From Latrodectus hesperus (taxonomy: Eukaryota; Arthropoda; Arachnida; Araneae; Theridiidae), in contig CM075850.1 of the NCBI GenBank assembly GCA_037975125.1, forward strand, positions 74,443,890-74,507,889: a stretch of 64,000 nt of DNA, in the 5' to 3' direction. Both the position numbers and the translations under genes were made by a program. A model generated the notes under the pieces. That model saw only the letters and a program-made list of their open reading frames with translations, was not told the origin of the DNA and did not search any database. Below, one piece after another: positions 1 through 11,424 of the stretch. Positions within the stretch are counted from its first letter, which is position 1, and the number at the start of each line of letters is the position of its first letter.

Positions 1-589
1 TGTCATTTTAATGCCATATTTTCTCCCACACAAAAGGTAATTACTTAAATTTTAGAACTGAAACAACGCGAAAGAAAGAAACTTCAGCAAAACTATAAAT
101 ATTATTATGATGAGTAAATTTTCGTCTCTTATCGCACAACACTTAGATTTCTAAGATTTTTAATTTAATTTAATTTTTTCAGTACATAGTGTAGTGTAGT
201 TAAAACTTTTTGATCAACAAAATTTTTGTTATTTTTCAAAAAGCCATTCATTTTGTCAAAACTGGGAATATTTTTCAGTTTCTTTTAAGAAACTATCTTT
301 TGCAGATATTATATTAAATGTTTTTTTTTGGTATAGTTCCTCACTAGATACAGTTTAGTTCTAATGAGATCAAAACCAGGAATTATTTGATATAGTTAAA
401 TAATTTAGAAAAGCTACCATTTATAATATTATCAAATTTTGGTATTTTTAATATATTCAATGTACTCTACCCGACATTGAAAATACAAAATCAAGAAAGA
501 TTTGGGAGAAAGGGACGAAATTAGGCAATCTGAGAAAGGCAGTAACGAACAATAAGTTATCTGTATTTCGAAATGATATCCATAGTACA
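1..589. other. AT-rich non-coding DNA
   Basis: I see no coding potential and no recognisable RNA gene. The right end runs into the C-terminal side of the transposase relic that follows, so part of this stretch may be the 3' untranslated end and lost terminal repeat of that element. Confidence 0.5.
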
Positions 590-1645
590 GAGCGAGAATA
601 GGATCAGGATAGTATATTGTAAAACCAGCGTGGACGGCGATACACGAAGCAATACGTCTAGACACAGAGTCAACGAGAATGCGAATGGCATCGTAAATAA
701 TGGCTCTTCATTCACTGGGATATTCGTAAGTAGACTGTGGCAAGGTCTGCAAATTCCGTCCAATCACATCCCAAACGTATTCCATTGGTGAGAGATCTGG
801 TGAGCATGGTGGCCAGGTAAGCAGCTGTGCACCTTACAGAGCCTGTTGAATGAAGCGAATAATGTGCTGTTGGGCGTTATCCTGCTGATAAAGGGCATTT
901 GCAAGCCTTTATCAGCATGATAAAGCTGAACTCCTGAAGACAGGAAAGTGTATTGGTCGTAGCACCTTATCCACGTAAAGTTGAGCTGTCATAATGTCGT
1001 GAATACAAACTAGAGTTGACCTGAAGTTGTACGCAATAGCGCCCTAAACCATGATGCCATGTTGTTCGATGGTGGGAGTTCCACAATTGGTGCAGGATTG
1101 GATCTGTCACCACGTCGACACCACATTCATACACGGTGACTATCACTGAAGAAACAGAAGGATGACTCATCTGAAAAGATGAACCCTTGTGACACCATCG
1201 TCCACATCACTCTAATCTCTCACCATTCCAGATGTTGATGTTTATGCTGTAGGATCAATGAGATTCTTTTTAACGGATGTCAGGAACGCAGGTCACTAGC
1301 AACCAATTGTACCCAAATGGTTCTACTCGATATGGGAGCCTCCAGGGTGTCTTGCACATGTTGCAGAATTTCAGTAGACGTTGTTTGTGGGGCAGTCACC
1401 GTTTAACATCGGAAGTGTTGATCCACATTTGCTCACGTCACTCTGACTGCACCAGCACTCCGCAAATGGTCCATAAATCTTTGTTCCAACCATCTTCGCT
1501 ACAGCCGGTGCACTGTGGACGAGTCCAGGTGTCCGTCAGCTGCAATTTTCTGTAAGGATCAACCTGCCCTTCTCAGTCCGATCATCATGCCCCTCGTAAA
1601 TTCGTCTGTCTGCTGGAACTGACTCCGTCGACGATGGCCCGACAT
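590..1645 (-). pseudogene. Decayed Tc1/mariner-type transposase
   Basis: This is a broken DDE transposase of the Tc1/mariner superfamily, which cuts and pastes DNA at TA sites. Reading leftward from an ATG at 1645, the N-terminus begins MSGHRRRSQFQQTDEF and runs into a helix-turn-helix-like region. A segment reading SSRTIWVQL follows near 1340. FSDESSF, which carries the first catalytic aspartate, is near 1170. Near 815-770 the frame reads WPPCSPDLSPMEYVWDVIGR, the conserved block around the third catalytic acid. The C-terminus SRRIASCIAVHAGFTIY matches the usual end of this family. There are several frameshifts and in-frame stops, for example a TGA just after the PPCSPDLSP block, so it cannot be functional. 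Family recognition rests on motif memory, not on a search. I could not define terminal inverted repeats. Confidence 0.85.
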
Positions 1646-1750
1646 TTTCTGCAATTACAGGTGGCCTTTGCGTTAGGAACAAACTTTTAATGATTGTTTT
1701 CCAAGCAGCAAAAACGGCGCGAATGTTGCCCACTCTGCCGGTTCTTCCCC

Positions 1751-2302
1751 TTATCCCTTTCGCGAGGAGTTTTTTTAATTCTAGGACAATAGACTGAATT
1801 AATTTGTGCCTAAATTAAAAATAATAAGTAACGATTTCAAAAGTAATCGAAAATAGAATATCAAGCTACTTGATCACATAGGACCTTTGGGACAACGTGT
1901 TCCCACTATCCAAGACGAGAGGGATACATATGTCCCGACAATAAAAACTGAGATAAAATTTTCCTACTTACCGGTTTATTCGAGATAATTAACTTTATGA
2001 ACAACGTACCTAACCTTAGATTTATGGTTAATCAAAATTTAATCGAATATAGGTGATATTTTCCAAAAAAGAAAGCATTTATGTTCCCAAAATACGAAAT
2101 GATCCGATGCAATGCTTCCAAAAGGCGGGAATATGATTGCGTACGGTAGTGCCATCTACCCGCTGTGGATGAAAACACATTCAAAAATGTTGGCAAGACT
2201 GATGGGAATGCCTCCCATAAGACGAAGAAGATATTTTGTCCCAACAGATTTTTTTGAATTTTGTTTGGGACGTATGTGTCCCGTTAGTCGCGAAAGGGTT
2301 AA
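1751..2302. mobile_element. piggyBac-like non-autonomous element (MITE)
   Basis: The right end, read on the minus strand, is TTAA followed by CCCTTTCGCGACTAACGGG (2302 leftward). The left end at 1751 reads TTAT followed by CCCTTTCGCGA, giving an 11-base identical terminal inverted repeat beside a TTAA or near-TTAA target site. Related internal motifs also face each other: GGGATACATATGTCCC at 1921-1936 and, on the minus strand, GGGACACATACGTCCC near 2284-2269. A TTAA target and CCC/GGG termini are typical of piggyBac elements. No transposase frame lies inside, so it would be non-autonomous. The left boundary is less certain because its target site is mutated. Confidence 0.55.
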
Positions 2303-2344
2303 ATCTTATCCTATGCGCACAGCAGAGCTGCTCATTTTACACCA

Positions 2345-3164
2345 TTGCATAACTCGGTAAGATGCGTCCTCCCAGAAATTTCCATAATTTTCTGGTCACT
2401 CCTTCTTGGTGTTGCATTTTCAATGTTAGATAGTGTATCAATGTTAGATAGTGTTACCCTAGCAACAGATATCCAAATATACATTGATGAGAGTAAAGAC
2501 AACAGCCATTGTGATAAAAGAATCTTCATCATGGTACCTGACTTTTCCCTTAAAATTAAGACTACAAATCCAGTTCTGCTCTCTGTTTTTAGATTTGAGC
2601 TAATAGTTACAGATACAGTACTCAATGCACAAATTTGTAACATCAAACGTAAATACTCGGATTTTATGTGGTAATAATATCCCATCAAGCACATTTGTCA
2701 TTGGAATAAAATTGGTTACAAAACAGCTATTTTTATATTTAATACTTTTGAACAATTTTCTCAAGAGTGAGAAATCTACTTTCAGTGGATACCTTCTCCT
2801 ATTGATATCTTTGGAAATGAATCCACAGACCATTGCCTAAAATGACTGAATAGAATTCCTATCACTCATTCACATCCTCTTACATCTCTCTGCTCTAAGA
2901 TCAAAATCTTGAATCAAAAAAGTATAGAAAACTTTTACAAATCATCCTGGGCATAATAAGCAGACTCCAAGTCATGCCCTTACTATCAACGCTTTTAGAG
3001 TCATTCAGTCCAATATTAACAGGCTCGCCAGTAGATTCATCTGGTGTCTCTCGCTTTATCGGGGGAAGAAAACTTACACGAAGTGCAACAATTGCAACTC
3101 CGTTCTGGTCTCTCCCAATCATACATTGACCTGTGCATGTTTAGATATCATTGACCGCAATTAA
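2345..3164 (+). pseudogene. 5'-truncated LINE relic: RNase H domain and C-terminal zinc-knuckle tail
   Basis: This is a fragment of the C-terminal part of a non-LTR retrotransposon polyprotein. Around 2470-2620 one frame reads IQIYIDESKDN and then LLSVFRFELI, matching the start of an RNase H domain (usually IYTDGSK, with SVFRSEL further on). In another frame near 2778-2850, IYFQWIPSPIDIFGNESTDH matches the RNase H block WVPSHxxIxGNExAD. A stop follows. In a further open stretch, 2930-3164, there is KCNNCNSVLVSPNHTLTC, a C-x2-C-x8-H-x3-C arrangement seen after RNase H in spider LINEs. The parts lie in different frames, so this is a pseudogene. No reverse transcriptase domain is visible upstream. 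The relic starts close to the piggyBac-like element end at 2302. Confidence 0.75.
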
Positions 3165-3240
3165 CAATTTTGTACTTGTTTATGAATTTTTAAAATTCAT
3201 GTGATCGTGGAACATGTCTAGTCTGCGGCTAGATCATAAG

Positions 3241-3462
<222 letters not shown>

Positions 3463-4189
3463 AATTTCACGACTATACTTTTTATACCGATAAAAATATT
3501 ATGGCATTATAAAAAATAATTTTCGAACCTTATAAATCAAAATAAATTAATGCAATAAACTGTTTGTATTTATATAACTTTTGATTTCAAGACTTTATTT
3601 GACTCATTCTCAATCAAGTATTTATTATTAAACATAGTTTATTCAAACAAGGGACAAAATAAAATTTTCTCATTATTCTTGTAATTAGTTTAAATAATTA
3701 TTTTCATTGAATAAAAGAAAAAATAATAAATTCTGATTTGATGAGCAAATTATTAATTCAATAAACACCTCTTTAGGATTAACCAATTATTAGGTTAATA
3801 TGATAATAATTTCCCTGACTTAATTTTATAATCGCTGAACGTTAAAATAATTTCGATACAATTAATCTGCTTAATTATCTATGAAGTAACTTTAAAAACT
3901 GTTAAATCACATTGAACTAAAATTACTATGCATGTAACAGTGTGAAGTTAAATTGTCCTTCCTCATAATAAACGTATCAAAGAAAATAATGCTATTATGC
4001 AACAAAATGTTTCTACAGTCACACGTAATAAGCAAGTGTGTGCATACTATTCTTTTTTTTTTCAGCTCAAGCAAGCTTTAGCAGTGCTCTTTCTGCGCAC
4101 ATGTATTGTAAACAGTGCATTTCTTATATAGTTTACGTTAATATACAGTGAAATTAAACATGCTTTATGTACATACCTAAATAGCGGGG
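3463..4189. other. AT-rich non-coding DNA
   Basis: I see no coding potential, RNA gene or clear repeat in this stretch. Confidence 0.5.
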
Positions 4190-4400
4190 TTCAGGTGAGC
4201 TTTGGATTGTACCTTAAGGTTAACGGGTTTGGAATACTCACCCATCACCAAGCACCCCGTATTTTAGCTACGGTCAGGTGGCAAAGTCCCACCTGAGTTG
4301 GCAGCCTCGTTTGCACATCTTGGAACGTTAAAGATTAACACGAACACGTTCCAAACCCATTGAGAGAGAACGTGAAATCCTTCTAATCATGTTCATGTTC
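4190..4400. repeat. GC-richer patch with 10-bp inverted arms, unclassified
   Basis: This patch is clearly less AT-rich than its surroundings and has no open reading frame. GGGTTTGGAA at 4225-4234 is inverted as TTCCAAACCC at 4349-4358, about 115 bases apart. It may be a decayed dispersed repeat or MITE. I cannot name a family. Confidence 0.35.
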
Positions 4401-6308
4401 TAATCATGCTTTGTTCGCGATAAATGATACTTCACTTTCCTGATCAAGAAGCGTCTTACAGCTACTGAGCCACTGGATCTCTATAAATATATATAATATT
4501 TGTTTTTCCTAAATTTGGAAATATATTGTGTAAATATGTATGTTGTTGTTATGTTGTCCATAAATATATAAAATTTTGCTTATAAGAAATAACTGCTAAA
4601 TTTTTTTTTTTTTACTTTTCAGTAACATCCTATGTGTTCTGGAAGATTCCTGTATAAAATTTTGTAAAAATTACTGATTCTTTCTTTAAAACAGTAAATA
4701 TATTACTGTTATTACTGATTTAGAATAGTGTCATATTCCATAAGTGTTGTTGTATCATAATCATTGAAAATTCTTCCTGAATATTTTTATTGAATCTGGA
4801 AATATATATAGCAATTGTTAGTTTCTCTCTCTTTTAAATAAATATAACTTCCCGTTATGATTGCTCTTTAGAATTAAGAATTGTAATTTATTCAACAAAC
4901 AATATAAAATAAAGTAAACAATTACAAACTTTTAACGAAGAGAAAAATTAATAGGTATAAATATGATTAAGACATTTAGGTTATGAATATTTTATTTACA
5001 CTTAATATATTATGCTAATAACATATTACAATATTATTTATTAAAATTTCGTGTATCAACTTTACGCATAATATAACACATAACGTTTTCATATTAGCAA
5101 TAAAAAACCAAAATTTGATGTTCTTAAGTAAATGCCTACATGGTATTCTTTGGAACAAATAGACCATGAATATGTTGCATCAAAATTTACCAACATGAAG
5201 CCCTTGGACTTTGTGTGGCCCCAACCTCACTTTTGCGGCCCTTGGAATGGATCTCTAAATGTATAAATTACCTAAAAATATGAAATATACACAATTTTAA
5301 TATTAATGATAAAATACAAATAAAATAACGTTTGATGCCACTTGCGACGAATTGCTGCGAAGTTATTTGAAATCGGACTTTTATTCGATCCACCTCAAAT
5401 ATTCAAGAAGTCAAGCTGATGTATATAAGAGAGTTGAGTCAAGCGAAACAAGCAAAATGAATTAATAATTGTTCTTGTGTGTGATACGCTGCAATTCTAA
5501 ACTCTTTTTAAGCAAAATACTCTGTGAAATATGTTTTCACGGAAAAGAAAAATAATGAACAAAAATCAAGTTTATATGTGACAGTTGTGAATAAGATTAT
5601 TTAATCTCAAACAACAATAAAATACTTCAGTATACTATTTGCATGACAAACATTCTAAAAGTTAAACATTATGCCACTGAAGCTTTTGACCTTAAATCCG
5701 ACAGGGTGTGAAAAAGGCATATTATTTAGAAGAAACAATGAATAACTTGTCACTAAAAGAAGGAATTATCATTGTTGTAATTACATAACTGTGTTAGTGA
5801 GAAGCACACTCTTTGACAGATATGCGAGCAAAAAGTAAAACGCATCACTCAATCCAATCTTGGAATCAAACCAATATTTTAAGTATCCCGATCTTATCAC
5901 TGGAACATTTTGAACTTATGGCAAAGAGAAAAGCATGAAGATCTGAAGATTTGAAATGGGTACCTGTTAAACTGATTGGCCTTCAACTGTTAATGAGTTC
6001 TCTGTACATATGACAAGTTAATATATGACGACTGTGGGATCAGTTAATGATATTGCTTTGTTGAACATTCGCACATCATTAACAACAGAGGATTTTTGAG
6101 CTGTCCAATTTGTAAAATGATATGGAAAGCAGAAGTGGCACCACTGATTGATGTGCTTATAAGCATTTCTCTTTGAATTTACCTTGTATTTAGTGATGTG
6201 AGTCCCTGTTTACTATTGATCTCATTTTGTGAAATATGGAAGTCTTTGACGTCTTGTTATTAATGATGGATAGCGTGCAGTAATGTTATGCCAATCATTA
6301 GTTTCATC
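4401..6308. other. Non-coding DNA, possible decayed element in the right half
   Basis: The stretch 5140-6300 has more mixed composition than the flanks and short, broken open frames. This suggests an old transposon copy, but no motif is clear enough to name a family. The left half is plain AT-rich DNA. Confidence 0.3.
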
Positions 6309-6580
6309 GTGAGCCGTGGTGGTCTATTTGATTAGAGAGTTGTTCCTTATTGTAAGGTAGTGAATTCAACTCCCGATTTAAACGAAGATCCACTGTATAT
6401 CTAAAGCCGGCGGAGGGACGTTACATAAGTCATCGTCGCAAATCCCTCCAAGTGAAATAATATCTCTGGTGTAGCGTATCAAATATCAGAGGTCTTCTGC
6501 TTGGTCTCTGCTTCTAAATTACAAAGACTTCCACTTGACTGTTTCCATCTATTTGGTAGAGCTCAGCTCTGGGAAGAATG
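6309..6580 (+). mobile_element. tRNA-derived SINE relic
   Basis: The sequence begins GAGCCGTGGTGGTCTATTTG, with a degenerate RNA polymerase III A box (TGGTCTATTTGATTAGA). About 35 bases later it has a degenerate B box, GAATTCAACTCCC (consensus GGTTCGANTCC), at 6362-6374. This is the layout of a tRNA-related SINE head. The body continues with a GC-richer segment, AAGCCGGCGGAGGGACG. Both boxes are mutated, so it is probably inactive. The right boundary is approximate. Confidence 0.6.
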
Positions 6581-9053
6581 TATAGCAACAAAGACTAATT
6601 TCGTTTCCATTTTGTATAGGTATTTTCAGTGATAACTCGGAAACAACCGATAAGCCATACAATTCCTAAGATTCTCGTTCTGAGTCTGTCCATCATCACA
6701 ATCTGCCTTATGTCAAATTTGCTAAGATCGACATGATCATAGAAATGATGCTTCAATTTTTTTGTTAGCTTTGCATTTATTTAAGCAATTTCCCTGCTAT
6801 TTTTCCACATAACCATTTACTATCCTTTTAATAATTTTTTATAGTTGAGCCTACAAAATTATTTATCAGAAGACCTTGTTATTATTTACAGTAAAAAACC
6901 TTAAAGGAAAAATTTTCAGAAAAGAATTCTAGAAAAATATCTATAAGTTTATCCAAAAAACCACGAAATTATTCAAAATTCTGATATCAGAATTTCTGTC
7001 ATTAAACAATGAGCAATTTTATCAATAGTTTTAGATAGTTAATCGTAGTGTGAGTGTGTCATAAAATATTTAATTACTCTTAAAAAAGAGTTGAATTCGA
7101 TTTCCTTTAAAGGTAGACATATAGACGCCAAAACAATTGTTAGCTGTATTTGGATGGTAAATTTTAATTTTAGCGTATGCCTTTTAAGTAGATTGTATTT
7201 TACAGAAACCCACTCAAATATATGTTTGATTGAAATTTTATATATAAACTCTGTATTTTCTCTCCCTCCTTCTCTCTTTCTACACACACATGTATATTAT
7301 ACACATAATTTCATTTAAATGTATGACATCATGTGATTGAATTGAGTGCAATAGCAAAACGCGGTATTGTTTTAAAATGATTTTGGTTAATTGATTTATC
7401 GTGAAATGTATTTTTTTGTGTTTGAAAAACTCTGATTTATGAATTCAAAAGCTCTTATAGTTTATAAATTATGCAAGAAGAAGCATTTTTATGAACTATT
7501 AGAAAAAATTATAATTATTTATTATTACACTTAGTTTACTTTAAAGAACTGAAATATAATTTTGATCAAAGATATTTGATTTACTCAATGTATAAACCAG
7601 AATAGTAAAAACTGATAATAATATAACGATTAACACCAAATGATTTTAAGCGAAGTATTACCACCACTATGTACATTAAGTTTTTTTTTATTTATAAAAT
7701 AACTTGTTCTTATTTTATGACTCTTATTAGTAAATGTCGATCGAATTAGTAATTGAGTCATATTAACAATATTCCTTTCTGTCAAGTGTATCGAAAAAAG
7801 ATAATTAAATTATGGTTTTTTTTAAATATTAAATAAATAAAAAAATTAATAAAAATTTATTTTCAAATATGAATATTGTGAGAAAAATTGACCAAATTAG
7901 TCATTTTTTTTATTCAAAATGATGGTGCGGAAAAATACAAAATATTTCGATTAATTAAAAAATGATAATAAATTTCAACTATTTCGATTAAATGAAGAAA
8001 TTTTAATTTTTTAAAATAGATGTAATTGTTGAAAGCATTGTGAATATAATAATGAGTCTTACAAAACATATTCTCAAAGAAAATGAAGATTTTATGAAAT
8101 ATATGAATTATTATATATTTTGTATCTATAGGAATTTAATTTTCATAATTAATGACTTAAAGAGATAGCAACAAATGTTTTCATTAAAACCGTTATTATA
8201 TTCATTTTCGATTAATAACGGTTAATCAAATCAAATCTCACATTTATTGCCGTCAATAGTTTTAGGTTCCATCACTAGGTGTCGCTTTTTCAATAAAAAA
8301 TTTAAACAACTCTTAGAATTCATAAAGAAGGGTAGTAAGCTGAGAAATCTGATTGAAAGAAGCAGTCATCCTAGATTCCATCCTTATTCTGCCTGGCTTT
8401 ATTTATAATGTGGATTTCTCGATAAACTATTTAAAGTAAAATAATAATCATATCTAAAAACATCACTGAAATAAATACTTCTGAACAAGAAAAATCACTT
8501 AGCAGGAAATTAAAAAGATGTAATTTGTAAAAGATTTCTGTACCACATTTTTTTATTTATTAATTCCATATTAATGCGTCTAATTAGAGAATGCTTTAAA
8601 TATTAAAAAGAAAAACTTTAATTTTTGCCTTATACAAGCAACGGAAGCTCTATTTTACTACTTACATTTTACTCTGTTTAAGAACAGTGGGAATGTTTAT
8701 TCATTTCCTAAACTCCAATTTATTCTGTTTGTATTAAATTTTTTAGTATAAGAAAGGAAATATTTAAGAATTCAATTAAAATAAGATTTACATCAAATTA
8801 TAATATTTTTATAAAGGAAAATTTAGTAACTTTGTTGTTTAAAATAAAAGTTAAATAAAAGTAAAAACTGCAAATAGTAAAAAACTGAGCTATATTTGCA
8901 ATAAAAAAGGTTTTCGTATTTCATTATAATTAACAGTTTTTCAATAAGGTAACACTTGCATCGTAAATTAACATTATCTATTTACAGTATAATTAGCAGA
9001 GATTTGAGTACACATATTAAATTTATCTGATAGAATAATAAAGTTATGAATCA
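6581..9053. other. AT-rich non-coding DNA
   Basis: No supported gene. Short open frames near 7040-7320 exist on both strands but have AT-driven composition and no recognisable motif. Confidence 0.5.
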
Positions 9054-9250
9054 GTTGTTGTGTTGTGGCTTATCCCTACTGGTTGACAGCAACATCAAAC
9101 CAGGTCCATGAGCTCGAACCCCTTCAAACAATGAATCACAGCCTCAGGGCTCGAGAATAACTAGCATTTATTTAAATCGATGCAGGCCAAAATGTGGTCA
9201 GAAGCAGCTTGAGTCGCATTGCATTTCGGACATATGACTCGTTGATTTGA
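9054..9250 (-). mobile_element. SINE-like repeat copy, minus strand
   Basis: Read on the minus strand, this ends in GGGATAAGCCACAACACAAC. It shares about 60 bases with the plus-strand segment 29162-29224 (TCATGG, then CTGGT, TGATG, GATAAGC and a CAACAACA-type tail). On the minus strand near 9124-9110, GGGGTTCGAGCTC resembles a polymerase III B box. The CAA-rich tail and B-box-like motif suggest a SINE. The upstream boundary is uncertain. Confidence 0.5.
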
Positions 9251-11288
9251 ATCTAAATATAGATCTTAAGATGGTAAATATTTGTTATGAATATTATAAT
9301 CAAAGTAAACAGTATGTAAAAATTTAAGCTCAAGATAAATTTGTCTTTTATTATAATTTTTCAATATTTTAAAAATGCTTACTACATTAGAATTATCTCT
9401 TCCTATTAAATGACATCTTTTGAATGAATATTTTGATGATTATCATGAAAATTTTAAGGCTTTATTTTATGTGAAAATGTTTATCATAATACAAAGCGAT
9501 AGAGTAAATATTATGTTATCTAAAATCTATTTTTTTAAACAAAGAGTGTTTTTAATTTTACATCATTTACGAATAGTGAGATAATAGATCGATATTATTA
9601 AATATTTTATGTATGCTATATATGTTATATATGCTATTATGTAAACTATATTTTCCTTCATATATTTAATTTAGAGTAAATTTAAAAATATTTTAACTTT
9701 TGTAATTAGGAATTTAAAGGAAAACAATTATTGGATTTTTGTATTTCGTTCATTCTTTTATATTTGTATATTTTCATTACATTGTTTTTTGTTAAACAAT
9801 GAATGAAGCGATCAAAAAAGGAAAATGTTTTAAAAAGGCATTAGTATTATAAAAGAATATAGACTCAAAGAATACAGACTGACACTTGAGAGAATATCAC
9901 AGAAAGCGAGGATTAATGTTTTTGATGACATAAAATTGGTATAATAAAACTCTGGTAAGAATTTTGTTGGTCATAATGGATAGACATTGGATCAAAACAA
10001 TGCTTTTAAATTTAAAAAACTAATCATTGGCTCATTGAAATACTGATTTCTCAAGCTTGTGGTAATGAAGAAGCAAAATCAAAATATATTTTAAACTTTG
10101 CCTTCACACACATTTTCTGCATATTCTAACAATGAAATAAACAATTTGAACTGCAAGATGTTTTTCCACTTAAATAGATGCTTTTGGTTTTGATGAAAGT
10201 ATAATATTTCCTTTTTTGAATAGGAAGGAACAACACAATATTTTGTATTAATGAAAAAAATGGAACAGAATATTTTAATTATCTAACTATGAAAGGGATT
10301 TCGTGACCATATTTTTGAATGATATAATTTATTAAATTAGACTAATTTTAGTCAAGTATAATCGTTAATAAAGTATGTTAAAAATATTTTAATTAATTGT
10401 TATAAATAATACGAAGGATGAAAATATTCAGAATGACATAAATATTTCAATGAATGCAATCTATATAGAATTATTACATTTTATTTAAAAACGTAAAAAA
10501 ATAGACAAATATATACAACGCTTACGAAATTTCAACTAAAAGATTAAGGTTACATTAGATTTCTATTGTCATATAATTTTTAATCATCATTCTTTACTAA
10601 AATGAATTGGAATGTTTATTTGGAAATTATATTTGAGTATAAATTGTCCTTATTTAATATTCAATTGAAATATACATTCGTTTGCACTTTGAGCTTATTT
10701 TCACAGTTCCGTAATATATCAGCACAGCTGGTTGCATTGTCCGAAAGTTTAAAATTGATTCATTCATATTTGTGGTATATGTGTTTTCTCCATTAATTCA
10801 GTCAAAAATGTTTGTATTGCACCTCCAACGTACAGTTAAGTTCATGAAATAAGTACGTTTTAATGTTATTTACTTTCAATGCCATTCACTGATCATTTTC
10901 TGTTTCATTTATCCTATTTAAATTTGAAATCTTATAGGAGAATAATGTTCCACACATAGCAAAATCCTTTAGCACACAAATGTTTTTTACTTTTGAAGTA
11001 AATGATTCGTTTTGTTAAGAATTTTTTTAGCGAAGACAAACCCACAACAAATGTTGAAATGAGAGAAAGTTTACTGTTAAGATGAATGGTGGTAAAATTA
11101 GTAACATCACACTATTAAATAGTTATATTTACATAAATTGTTAATTAATAGCCAGCTTTATAATTGAGCAATGCTTCATTCAATGCATTCTTTCTTTAAA
11201 ATATTTTAAATAGAGCTTCTTTTCTATAGCATCTGTTCACGAAAACACTTACTTCCTACCTTACACTGCAATTACAAGTGAAATTTCC
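9251..11288. other. AT-rich DNA downstream of the minus-strand gene
   Basis: No coding region can be supported. This is the 3' flank of the gene ending at 11425. Confidence 0.5.
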
Positions 11289-11294
11289 TTTATT
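11289..11294 (-). terminator. Candidate polyadenylation signal AATAAA
   Basis: AATAAA on the minus strand lies about 130 bases after the TAA stop codon of the terminal exon, a normal distance for a short 3' untranslated region. Such hexamers are common by chance in AT-rich DNA, so only the position supports it. Confidence 0.45.
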
Positions 11295-11424
11295 CCCCTT
11301 TTTTTAGGCTCTGATGCATTATGGCTATATACAAATTTCTAAAACCGCTCACTTTTGCTGCCGTTGACATTATGCAATGGTTATGAGGTAATTGATATGT
11401 ATTATAGAGAGATTGGAAGTTACT

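Noticed and set aside
2332..2694. 120-codon minus-strand frame
   Set aside because: It is antisense to the LINE RNase H relic, whose plus-strand motifs are specific.
5140..6300. Possible hAT-like transposon relic
   Set aside because: Mixed composition and broken frames suggest an old element, but no motif was clear enough to name a family.
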